NCBI RefSeq assembly: GCF_026191725.2
Contig: NZ_CP120863.1
Location: 3,142,001 to 3,206,000, forward strand
Direction: 5' to 3'
Origin: Roseibium porphyridii
GTDB lineage: Bacteria; Pseudomonadota; Alphaproteobacteria; Rhizobiales; Stappiaceae
DNA length: 64,000 nucleotides
The position numbers and the translations under genes were made by a program. Below, piece after piece: positions 57,598-64,000 of this stretch (the stretch's first letter is position 1; each line of letters starts with the position of its first letter). The notes beneath the pieces are model-generated. The model had not been told where the DNA came from. It did no database searches and saw only the letters and a program-made list of their open reading frames with translations.

Positions 57598-58377
57598 TCA
57601 ATTGGGTTCAGGGCACCAAAGCGCGGGAGCCGTCAGGTCCCGGTCTTTGAGGATCATCGAGATCCCGTATTTTTCAGCGATGGTGCACGCTTTGGTGAAG
57701 TGTATCGGCTTGTCGATGTATTCCGCATCAAAGATGGCCTTGCCTGCGTCATTATAGGCGCTGTAAGCCTTGCAGGTTCGGTCCTGATAACAGCTTTCCG
57801 CAATGGCAAAGTCGAGCACGTCAATCAGTTTCTCGGTCAGGTCCGGTACATTCTTCTGTCCGATCTTCAAACCAAGACCGCGCGCCGTGCCGGCAAGCAA
57901 GCGAATATAGGCGACCGCGTGCTGCTCTGTGATCGGGAAGCCGCTGTCATTGTCATGGACATCCATGTTGTCTGGCTCAATTGCATCGAACCCCATCGAC
58001 TTGCAACTTTCGAAACGGGCTGCCATGAGCGGTAACAGGACATCGAGGCGGCGAATGTCGAGAAAGCGTTCATCGGGCCAGTCGTCATAAGTGTTGCCGA
58101 TGATTTCCGACGGAAAATTTGCCCTGTCGGGTGATGTTCTTTCAAGCGTACCCACGCTGACATAGCAAATCGTCTTGATGCCTTTGGATTTCAGAGCGGC
58201 CAAGTCTTCGGGCGATACGATAGACGGATGCAGATCCAGCACCTTGACGGGCCTGTTGAGATCAGCCGGTTCCGTTAACTGCCAATCCCAGCTGTCGCCG
58301 GCGGAAAAGGCGAAGGCGGGCAGGGACAGCATGAGAACGCTGCCTGCCAATGCCATCGCTTTTCCAAAAAATCGCAT
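57598..58377 (-). CDS. GH114-like secreted protein (endo-alpha-1,4-polygalactosaminidase fold)
   Basis: A 259-residue protein with a signal peptide (MRFFGKAMALAGSVLMLSLP, mature from about AGDSWDWQL) and the GH114/TM1410-type barrel: GIKTICYVSVGTLE, ESCKSMGFDAIEPDNMDVHD (the conserved acidic EPDN), GLKIGQKNVPD and AESCYQDRTC. Real substrate uncertain; the family name rests on few enzymes. It overlaps the hydrolase stop by one base (TAATG) and precedes the dihydropyrimidinase, so it is embedded in the pyrimidine operon, which is unexpected for a glycoside hydrolase. Confidence 0.85.
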   Translation of the reverse strand: MRFFGKAMALAGSVLMLSLPAFAFSAGDSWDWQLTEPADLNRPVKVLDLHPSIVSPEDLAALKSKGIKTICYVSVGTLERTSPDRANFPSEIIGNTYDDWPDERFLDIRRLDVLLPLMAARFESCKSMGFDAIEPDNMDVHDNDSGFPITEQHAVAYIRLLAGTARGLGLKIGQKNVPDLTEKLIDVLDFAIAESCYQDRTCKAYSAYNDAGKAIFDAEYIDKPIHFTKACTIAEKYGISMILKDRDLTAPALWCPEPN

Positions 58378-59633
58378 TATTCGACGATCTCCGCCGTTTC
58401 CACCACGGCATGGAAAAGAACATCCGCACCTGCTTTCGCCCAGTCTTTGGAGATTTCTTCTGCCTCGTTGTGCGACAGGCCGTCGACACACGGACACATG
58501 ATCATTGCTGTCGGAGCGACTTTGTTGATCCAACACGCGTCATGTCCCGCGCCGGAAATGATATTCTGGTGGGAGTAGCCAAGCCGTTCGGCAGCATTTC
58601 TGACCGCGTCGACACAGCCCTGGTCGAACTCTACCGGATCAAAACCGCCGACTTTTTCGAATTCGACTTCAAGTCCCATTTCGTCGCAGATTTTCTTGCC
58701 ACCGATTTTCAGCCGGTCTTCCATGTCCTTGATAACGGCAATGTCGGGCGACCGGAAGTCGATGGTGAAGACGGTTTTGCCGGGGATCACGTTTCGCGAG
58801 TTCGGGTAGACGTCGATGTGTCCCGCCGCGCCAACAGCATGAGGGGCGTGAGACCAGGCAATTTCGTCAACCAGTTCCAGAATGCGCGCCATGGCAAGCC
58901 CTGCATTCTTGCGCATTGGCATCGGCGTCGAACCGGTATGGCTGTCTTTTCCGGTCACGGTAACTTGCGTCCAGGAGAGCCCCTGACCGTGTGTCACAAC
59001 GCCAATGTCCTTGCCTTCAGCTTCCAGGATGGGCCCCTGTTCAATGTGAAGCTCGAACATGGCGTGCATCTTGTCCTTGCGAGCGCCAACTTCTTCGTCG
59101 CCCACCCAGCCGATGCGCTTCAGTTCATCACCAAACTTCTTGCCTTCGGCGTCTTCGCGATCATAAGCCCAGTTCTGTGTGTGAACACCGGCAAATACAC
59201 CGGAAGCAAGCATGGCTGGGGCAAAACGCGTGCCTTCCTCATTGGTCCAGTTGGTCACGACAATCGGATGTTTGGTCTTCAGACCAAGGTCATTCATCGT
59301 CCGCACAAGTTCCAACCCGCCCAGAACTCCGAGGATACCGTCGTATTTACCACCTGTTGGCTGGGTATCGAGATGAGACCCGACATAGACCGGCAGAGCA
59401 TCGGGATCCGTTCCCGGCCGGGTCAGGAACATGTTGCCCATAGTATCAACGGCCATCGAAAGTCCGGCCTCTTCGCACCATTTTTGAAACAATTTACGGC
59501 CTTCTGAATCCTCATCAGTCAGGGTTTGCCGGTTGTTTCCGCCAGCGACACCCGGGCCGATCTTTGCCATTTCCATCAGGCTGTCCCAGAGCCTGTCCGG
59601 ATTGATCTTCAAGTTTTCGCCTGGAGCGGCCAT
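58377..59633 (-). CDS. Zn-dependent N-carbamoyl amino acid hydrolase (beta-ureidopropionase type)
   Basis: A 418-residue M20-family hydrolase: the metal ligands lie in VGSHLDTQPTGGKYDG, TNEEGTRFAP and the late GAGHDACWINKVAP; the lid domain carries GKDSHTGSTPMPMRKNAGLA. It should hydrolyse N-carbamoyl-beta-alanine to beta-alanine, third step of reductive pyrimidine breakdown, acting on the product of the adjacent dihydropyrimidinase. Related enzymes act on N-carbamoyl-L-amino acids or allantoate. TAGGAGACACGCAA precedes ATG 59633. Confidence 0.9.
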   Translation of the reverse strand: MAAPGENLKINPDRLWDSLMEMAKIGPGVAGGNNRQTLTDEDSEGRKLFQKWCEEAGLSMAVDTMGNMFLTRPGTDPDALPVYVGSHLDTQPTGGKYDGILGVLGGLELVRTMNDLGLKTKHPIVVTNWTNEEGTRFAPAMLASGVFAGVHTQNWAYDREDAEGKKFGDELKRIGWVGDEEVGARKDKMHAMFELHIEQGPILEAEGKDIGVVTHGQGLSWTQVTVTGKDSHTGSTPMPMRKNAGLAMARILELVDEIAWSHAPHAVGAAGHIDVYPNSRNVIPGKTVFTIDFRSPDIAVIKDMEDRLKIGGKKICDEMGLEVEFEKVGGFDPVEFDQGCVDAVRNAAERLGYSHQNIISGAGHDACWINKVAPTAMIMCPCVDGLSHNEAEEISKDWAKAGADVLFHAVVETAEIVE

Positions 59634-59681
59634 TTGCGTGTCTCCTAGAAAGGTGTCGGTGTCTCGTTGACAAGCTTTTGT

Positions 59682-61028
59682 TCAGTCTATCGCATTCAAA
59701 ACACTGCGCAATTTGCTGAACAATTCGTCTATCTGGTCCTTGGAGATGATCAACGGTGGTGACAGGGCAATGATATCGCCCGTGGTGCGGATCAGGATAC
59801 CGTCGTCATAGGCCTTCAGGAAGGCCGAGAATGCTCTTTTGGTCGGTTCTCCGACAATCGGTTCCAGTTCAACTGCGCCGATCAGACCGAGATTGCGTAT
59901 GTCGATGACATGCGGGCAGTCTTTCAAGGCATGCAGACCGTCTTCCCAATGTTGGGCAAGCTCCGCGGCGCGCGTCAGAAGACCTTCTTCTTCATAAGTA
60001 TCAAGGGTCGCAAGAGCCGCTGCGCAAGCGACCGGGTGGGCGGAATAAGTATAGCCGTGGAACAATTCGATCATGTGTTCCGGGCCGGTCATGAAAGCGG
60101 TGTAGATATCGGAAGAGCAGAATACCGCTCCCATGGGCACAACACCTGATGTCAGTCCTTTGGCCGTTGTGACCAAGTCTGGTGTGACGCCGAAGAAGTC
60201 TGTCGCAAAGGGCGAACCAAGTCTGCCGAAACCTGTGATAACTTCGTCGAAAATCAGCAGAATTCCGTGTTGGGTACATATTTCGCGAAGCCGTTCCAGA
60301 TATCCTTTGGGGGGGATCAGAACTCCTGTTGAACCGGCCACGGGTTCAACGATCACTGCCGCAATCGTCGACGGGTCGTGTAGCTGGATGATGCGGATCA
60401 GATCTTCCACATATTCTGCGCCATTTTCCGGCATCCCCCGGGAAAATGCATTGCGGTCCGGGTCGTGCGTGTGACGCATATGGTCGACCCCCGCCAGCAT
60501 GGTGCCGAAGGTCTTGCGGTTCGCGACGATGCCGCCAACTGAGATGCCGCCAAAACCCACACCGTGATACCCGCGCTCACGCCCGATCAGGCGTGTTCGT
60601 GTCCCCTGACCAATGGAACGTTGGTAGGCCAGCGCGATTTTCAGTGCTGTGTCGACGCTCTCCGAGCCGGAGTTCGTAAAAAAGACATGATCAAGAGGAG
60701 AGGGCATCAATGCAGCCAGTCTGGCTGCCAGCTCAAATGCCTTCGGGTGCCCCATCTGAAAGGCGGGCGCATAGTCGAGTGTCGCGATTTGTTGCTGCAC
60801 GGCCTCAACGACTTTTGGGCGCGAGTGGCCCGCATTGCAGCACCAAAGACCTGCAGTTCCGTCAAGCACCTGACGCCCCTCTGCGGTCGTGTAGTGCATA
60901 TCCTTGGCCGAAACGAACATGCGCGGTGTTTGCTTGAACTGACGATTTGCCGTGAACGGCATCCAGAATGCTTCAAGATTGTTTGTGGCAGCGTGGCTCG
61001 ATGCTGCCGGAGATGCCGGTGATGACAT
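59682..61028 (-). CDS. omega-amino acid:pyruvate transaminase (beta-alanine type)
   Basis: A 448-residue class III PLP aminotransferase. Motifs: WMPFTANRQFKQTPRMFV, FTNSGSESVDTALKIALAY, the PLP-binding DEVITGFGRLG and the Schiff-base lysine in DLVTTAKGLTSGVVPMG. It probably converts beta-alanine plus pyruvate to malonate semialdehyde and alanine, completing the pathway. ATG 61028 is preferred (AAGGAGG four bases upstream) to ATG 61061. It is the first gene of the leftward operon, divergent from the RutR gene. Confidence 0.9.
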   Translation of the reverse strand: MSSPASPAASSHAATNNLEAFWMPFTANRQFKQTPRMFVSAKDMHYTTAEGRQVLDGTAGLWCCNAGHSRPKVVEAVQQQIATLDYAPAFQMGHPKAFELAARLAALMPSPLDHVFFTNSGSESVDTALKIALAYQRSIGQGTRTRLIGRERGYHGVGFGGISVGGIVANRKTFGTMLAGVDHMRHTHDPDRNAFSRGMPENGAEYVEDLIRIIQLHDPSTIAAVIVEPVAGSTGVLIPPKGYLERLREICTQHGILLIFDEVITGFGRLGSPFATDFFGVTPDLVTTAKGLTSGVVPMGAVFCSSDIYTAFMTGPEHMIELFHGYTYSAHPVACAAALATLDTYEEEGLLTRAAELAQHWEDGLHALKDCPHVIDIRNLGLIGAVELEPIVGEPTKRAFSAFLKAYDDGILIRTTGDIIALSPPLIISKDQIDELFSKLRSVLNAID

Positions 61029-61240
61029 GCGTCCTCCTTGCGACCCTTTTGCTGCGCTCAAGGTCGACTGTTGATCTCAAAAAGAAAGGATGATGAGCAA
61101 CGGAGCATTGGCGGCAATGCAACGCCGATCAGATCCTCTCCCTACACTGTCCCTCATGATCCTCGGGCGGGCTTTTGCCTCTTCCTGACGATCCTTCTTT
61201 CTGGATGGCTCACGCCAATCACGGCTTGTCGCCGGATCAC

Positions 61241-61253
61241 GACCATGATGGTC
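61241..61253. promoter_or_regulatory. RutR-like palindrome with altered spacing
   Basis: GACCA-TGA-TGGTC, the RutR half sites with three bases between them instead of two. It lies closest to the transaminase start. Lower confidence as a RutR site because spacing normally matters. Confidence 0.3.
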
Positions 61254-61313
61254 AGATGCTGCCGAACGATCAAGAGTTGCCTATTGCGGGCGCTTTGGTG
61301 ATCGACTAGCCTT

Positions 61314-61329
61314 CTGACCATCTGGTCAA
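61314..61329. promoter_or_regulatory. RutR box 1 (15 of 16)
   Basis: CTGACCATCTGGTCAA matches the published E. coli RutR consensus TTGACCA-NN-TGGTCAA except for the first base. Confidence 0.8.
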
Positions 61330-61346
61330 TTTACCCTAGGAGGGAT

Positions 61347-61362
61347 TTGACCAAATGGTCAA
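61347..61362. promoter_or_regulatory. RutR box 2 (perfect)
   Basis: TTGACCAAATGGTCAA is a perfect match to the RutR consensus. Its centre lies 33 bases from that of box 1, close to three turns of the helix, so both sites face nearly the same way. It ends 150 bases before the preferred RutR start and 18 bases before ATG 61381. Confidence 0.85.
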
Positions 61363-61381
61363 GATGCAAATCCAATCGACA

Positions 61382-61398
61382 TGACCAATTTGTGGTCA
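61382..61398. promoter_or_regulatory. third TGACCA/TGGTCA palindrome, wide spacing
   Basis: TGACCA (61382-61387) and TGGTCA (61393-61398) with five bases between them. Same half sites as the RutR box but too wide for the canonical site; may be a half-site pair or chance. Confidence 0.3.
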
Positions 61399-61512
61399 CC
61401 TGCCGATGCGACGCGCAGCAAAAGGTCCGGGCGGGCTGCTTCCATGAGGGGAATCAGCTTACATTTTGGACATCTAGATTGGCGCCCACATGGGCTGAAA
61501 CGGACGAATTTG

Positions 61513-62193
61513 ATGACAGGTCTGAGCGGTCAGGATACGGCATCACTTAAACCGGGCGGCATGAGCCGCATTCAGGAAAAGAACAGAACACTGATACTGG
61601 AGGCCGCGCTTGCCGAGTTTTCCAGAAAGGGATTTTCAGGGGGAACCGTAGAGCGAATTGCCGCGGAAGCAGGCATGTCGAAATCCAATCTTCTCTATTA
61701 TTTCTCTTCAAAGGAAGCGATCTACAAGGCAACTTTGGCGCATATTCTGGAAGTGTGGCTCGCGCCGTTGAAGACGTTGAAGCCAGATGGTGAACCAGCT
61801 GCGGAGCTTGCAGACTATATTCGGCAAAAAATTGAAATGTCGGCGAGATTTCCAGAAGCGTCGCGTCTTTTTGCAAACGAAGTGATGCAGGGAGCTCCTC
61901 AAATCCTCCCGATACTGGAAACGGATCTGAAGCGTCTCGTGGAAGAAAAGAGCCAGGTGATTGAAAACTGGATTTCGGCCGGAAAGATGCAACAGGTCAA
62001 TCCGCTTCACTTGATTTTCACCATATGGGCGACCACACAACACTATGCGGATTTTTCCGTCCAGATCAGAGCGCTAACGGGCAAAGACCTGAGTGACCCC
62101 GGATTTCATATGGAAACGGTTCAAGCAGTGACAACGCTGATCCTGAACGGTGTCGGCTTGGCCTTGCCTGAGGCAGCCGATCAAAACCAATGA
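61513..62193 (+). CDS. rutR: TetR-family pyrimidine regulator RutR
   Basis: Uracil/thymine-responsive repressor. The 226-residue reading has the TetR helix-turn-helix (AALAEFSRKGFSGGTVERIA, then EAGMSKSNLLYYFSSKEAIY) and the ligand domain with strong resemblance to E. coli RutR (ILEVWLAPLKTLKPDG; FPEASRLFANEVMQGAPQIL; HLIFTIWATTQHYADF). ATG 61513 gives an N-terminus of E. coli-like length; ATG 61561 and 61381 are alternatives. It is divergent from the pyrimidine operon and flanked by RutR boxes, so it should control both. It overlaps arfB by four bases. Confidence 0.93.
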   Translation: MTGLSGQDTASLKPGGMSRIQEKNRTLILEAALAEFSRKGFSGGTVERIAAEAGMSKSNLLYYFSSKEAIYKATLAHILEVWLAPLKTLKPDGEPAAELADYIRQKIEMSARFPEASRLFANEVMQGAPQILPILETDLKRLVEEKSQVIENWISAGKMQQVNPLHLIFTIWATTQHYADFSVQIRALTGKDLSDPGFHMETVQAVTTLILNGVGLALPEAADQNQ

Positions 62194-62651
62194 CCGATGA
62201 GCCTTCAGATCTGCCCGACAGTTCGCGGATCTCCGTAACCGATCGCTTCTATATTTCGAAAGAAGATCTGTCGGAGGATTTCATCAGGGCCTCCGGGCCC
62301 GGCGGCCAGAATGTCAACAAGGTGTCTACCGCCGTGCAGCTGCGCTTTAACCTGGCTGGAAACGAAACACTGCCGCAGGATATCAAATCGCGCGCTGCAA
62401 GGTTGGCCGGGAGCCGGTTGACCTTGAACGGCGAAATTGTGTTGCGTGCCGACAGATACAGAACCCGGGAGCGCAATCGAGAAGACGCCTTGGAGCGTCT
62501 GCTGGAGTTGTTGCGAAAGTCGACAGAAAGGCAAAAGCCGCGCAAGGCAACCAGGCCCACCCTGGCTTCCAAGAAGCGTCGCCTGGAAGCAAAGAAACAA
62601 CGGGGCAATATCAAGAAGATGCGTGGGCGTGCAGGTCGGCAGGATGACTAA
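62190..62651 (+). CDS. arfB: alternative ribosome-rescue factor ArfB (YaeJ/ICT1 type)
   Basis: Peptidyl-tRNA hydrolase that releases stalled ribosomes. The 153-residue product has the catalytic GGQ at 38-40 in RASGPGGQNVNKVSTAV and the basic C-terminal tail (KKRRLEAKKQRGNIKKMRGR) that enters the mRNA channel. It starts by an ATGA overlap with the rutR stop; the link with rutR looks incidental. It converges with the AraC-type gene. Confidence 0.94.
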   Translation: MTDEPSDLPDSSRISVTDRFYISKEDLSEDFIRASGPGGQNVNKVSTAVQLRFNLAGNETLPQDIKSRAARLAGSRLTLNGEIVLRADRYRTRERNREDALERLLELLRKSTERQKPRKATRPTLASKKRRLEAKKQRGNIKKMRGRAGRQDD

Positions 62652-62764
62652 GTGTACAGTCTGCTCGTCGCTTCCGTTACCTCGTCACGATTGGTTGCAA
62701 TGCAACTGTGAGCAAAGCGCTGTTCAATCAATTCTCTCGAATAGAAGATCTGACAGGGCGACGG

Positions 62765-64000
62765 TCATTTTTGAGGATCGGCCGTTGCATTTTTCAGCGC
62801 GTCACCGGGAGTTTCATTGAAGGCCTGACGATACATTTTCGAAAAATAACTGACGCTCGAAAATCCGGATGCATGGGCGATTTCCGCGATTGTGTTGTGT
62901 TGACGCATAAGGATCAGATCGCGAGCTTGATTTAAACGTACTGATCGAATGAAGGCTGCCGATGTCAGCCCGTTGACCTTCTTTATTCGCCTGCCCAGTG
63001 TCTTTTCACTCATAGCCAGAGCGGCTGCCAGTTCTTTGACGCCGAAATTCTCGTCTTTGATATGAACCTGAACACAATCTGTAGCCTGTTCGAGAAATCG
63101 TTTTTCCGCCGGCGCCAGCAGATTGTTGTTCGGATCCTCCGTCAAAATCGTTTCCAATGCGTCTATACGTGCACCGGTGTCTTTAAGTGCCTCGGCCTTC
63201 ACCGTTACATCGCTCCGCAATAGGTTGGCTTCCATGATCGCAGCATGCTTCTGGCTCTGCATGGTTTTGACCATGACAGAGATCGCAATTAGCATGAATG
63301 TCGTTTCCCCAATGATCGCAATGTAATAGCCCCAGGAAATTGGGTAGCGAATGATGAGTTCGTAGGCGTAGGTGGCGTTGGTAATTTCAAGTGGGAAGGA
63401 GAAAAAGTAGACCGCGACAACAAGGCCGCTGGTAAAGAACAATAACGAAAGAGCAATCGGCTTTGCCTGTGGCAATCCTTCTCTGATCTTGCGCAGAGCG
63501 ACGATCAACAGGACCAAGGGGCAGAAGAAGTAAATAACATGCAATGGCACTGCCAGTGTCCATGGATCCAGGACCGCAAGAACAGTTGAGATAATGGTGG
63601 TCACAGACAAGACGGAAAACAAAACCGTCAGGCGTCTCTGGCCGGCATCAACCTCGAGCAAAATTCTACAGTATTGGACATTTGCAAAGGCTGCGACCCC
63701 GGTAAAAAAGAACATGACCGGCGAGATCACTGACACGGGCAGGGTGATGCCCAGAATTTTATGAAGCCACCCATCATAGAGAAACGAGAACAAAAACTGA
63801 CTGACGAGATAGAGCGAATAATATTTGTAAAAACGGGTTTCTATCTGACGAAAAATGATCAGGCTGAAGATCGTGATTGATAACACGTAGCTCAAAAACA
63901 ATGCATTCAATATCATCATGCCGGTGGACCAGTCTGCAAACAGGTTCGGCGTAATGATGACCGGTTTCAAAGTCGGTTCCACGGTTCCGGCAACACGAAG
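62765..64000 (-). CDS. membrane-bound AraC-family regulator (7TM type), 5' end outside window
   Basis: The frame is open from the window edge; the GTG at 63982 is only an internal candidate start. The residues before it (LRVAGT) and the following VEPTLKPVIITPNLFADW fit the end of a periplasmic 7TMR-DISMED2 domain, so the true start lies outside. Seven hydrophobic segments follow (about residues 18-245 of the visible part), then a linker and a C-terminal AraC DNA-binding domain with two helix-turn-helix units (VKELAAALAMSEKTLGRRIK; TIAEIAHASGFSSVSYFSKM). A one-component membrane sensor and regulator; signal and targets unknown. Confidence 0.85.
   Translation of the reverse strand, partial: LRVAGTVEPTLKPVIITPNLFADWSTGMMILNALFLSYVLSITIFSLIIFRQIETRFYKYYSLYLVSQFLFSFLYDGWLHKILGITLPVSVISPVMFFFTGVAAFANVQYCRILLEVDAGQRRLTVLFSVLSVTTIISTVLAVLDPWTLAVPLHVIYFFCPLVLLIVALRKIREGLPQAKPIALSLLFFTSGLVVAVYFFSFPLEITNATYAYELIIRYPISWGYYIAIIGETTFMLIAISVMVKTMQSQKHAAIMEANLLRSDVTVKAEALKDTGARIDALETILTEDPNNNLLAPAEKRFLEQATDCVQVHIKDENFGVKELAAALAMSEKTLGRRIKKVNGLTSAAFIRSVRLNQARDLILMRQHNTIAEIAHASGFSSVSYFSKMYRQAFNETPGDALKNATADPQK

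Larger units (their letters stand above)
61029..61512. other. 484-base divergent control region of the pyrimidine cluster
   Basis: Between the transaminase and the RutR gene no further gene is seen. The region holds four palindromes built on GACCA/TGGTC (61241-61253, 61314-61329, 61347-61362, 61382-61398). The 3' portion also contains the alternative RutR starts at 61381 and 61444. Confidence 0.6.

Noticed and set aside
58350..59507. 385-codon open frame antisense to the N-carbamoyl hydrolase
   Set aside because: Shadow of a well-supported metal hydrolase gene.

Overview
The window looks like chromosome of an alphaproteobacterium of the order Hyphomicrobiales. The gene orders tpiA-secG-pyrG, glmU-glmS, recG-sdhE-mfd, pdhA-pdhB-pdhC-lpdA-lipA, ispDF (one fused gene) and dusB-ntrB-ntrC-ntrY-ntrX-trkA-dat-hfq-hflX-mazG are the order typical of that group, and several proteins read like marine Stappiaceae (Roseibium/Labrenzia). 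The genus is an inference that a database search would have to confirm.

Layout. 1-4751: a PpiD-like foldase (cut by the window start) divergent from tpiA, secG, pyrG and a glyoxalase-like gene. 4752-9258: an RND efflux adaptor and pump behind a promoter overlapped by a perfect inverted repeat. 9488-13670: tRNA-Lys, an AT-rich spacer, a small unknown gene, an orphan TAXI binding protein, ccdA and a SPOR-like membrane protein. 13853-18879: glmU, glmS, a YpeA-type acetyltransferase, a YbaN-like gene and a DUF502 gene. 18880-26165: recG, sdhE, mfd, pcm, ftsB. 26340-34863: pyruvate dehydrogenase, lipoate synthesis, two small GlsB-type membrane proteins, a thioesterase and a COQ10/RatA-type protein. 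34870-35881: two tandem, related secreted proteins of unknown family. 36279-38066: ispDF and cinA. 38239-50073: dusB, the two nitrogen two-component systems ntrBC and ntrYX, trkA, a D-amino acid transaminase, hfq, hflX. 50131-52358: an MFS gene lying between hflX and mazG. 52380-61028: a minus-strand gene cluster for reductive pyrimidine breakdown. 61513-62651: a RutR-type regulator and arfB. 62765-64000: a membrane-bound AraC-type regulator cut by the window end.

The most interesting block is 52380-62193. An omega-amino-acid transaminase, an N-carbamoyl amino acid hydrolase, a dihydropyrimidinase, and an ABC ATPase with two permeases would take up a pyrimidine-type compound and convert dihydropyrimidine through N-carbamoyl-beta-alanine to beta-alanine and then malonate semialdehyde. 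A divergent RutR homologue sits beside one perfect and one near-perfect copy of the RutR box, plus two related palindromes with altered spacing. Inside the cluster are a GH114-like secreted protein, a GNAT acetyltransferase and a 78-residue membrane protein with no known place in the pathway. The dihydropyrimidine dehydrogenase and the ABC binding protein are not in the window.

I found no CRISPR array, insertion sequence, prophage or rRNA. Most genes are core housekeeping; the accessory insertions are the TAXI/small-protein region, the tandem secreted pair, the MFS gene and parts of the pyrimidine cluster.
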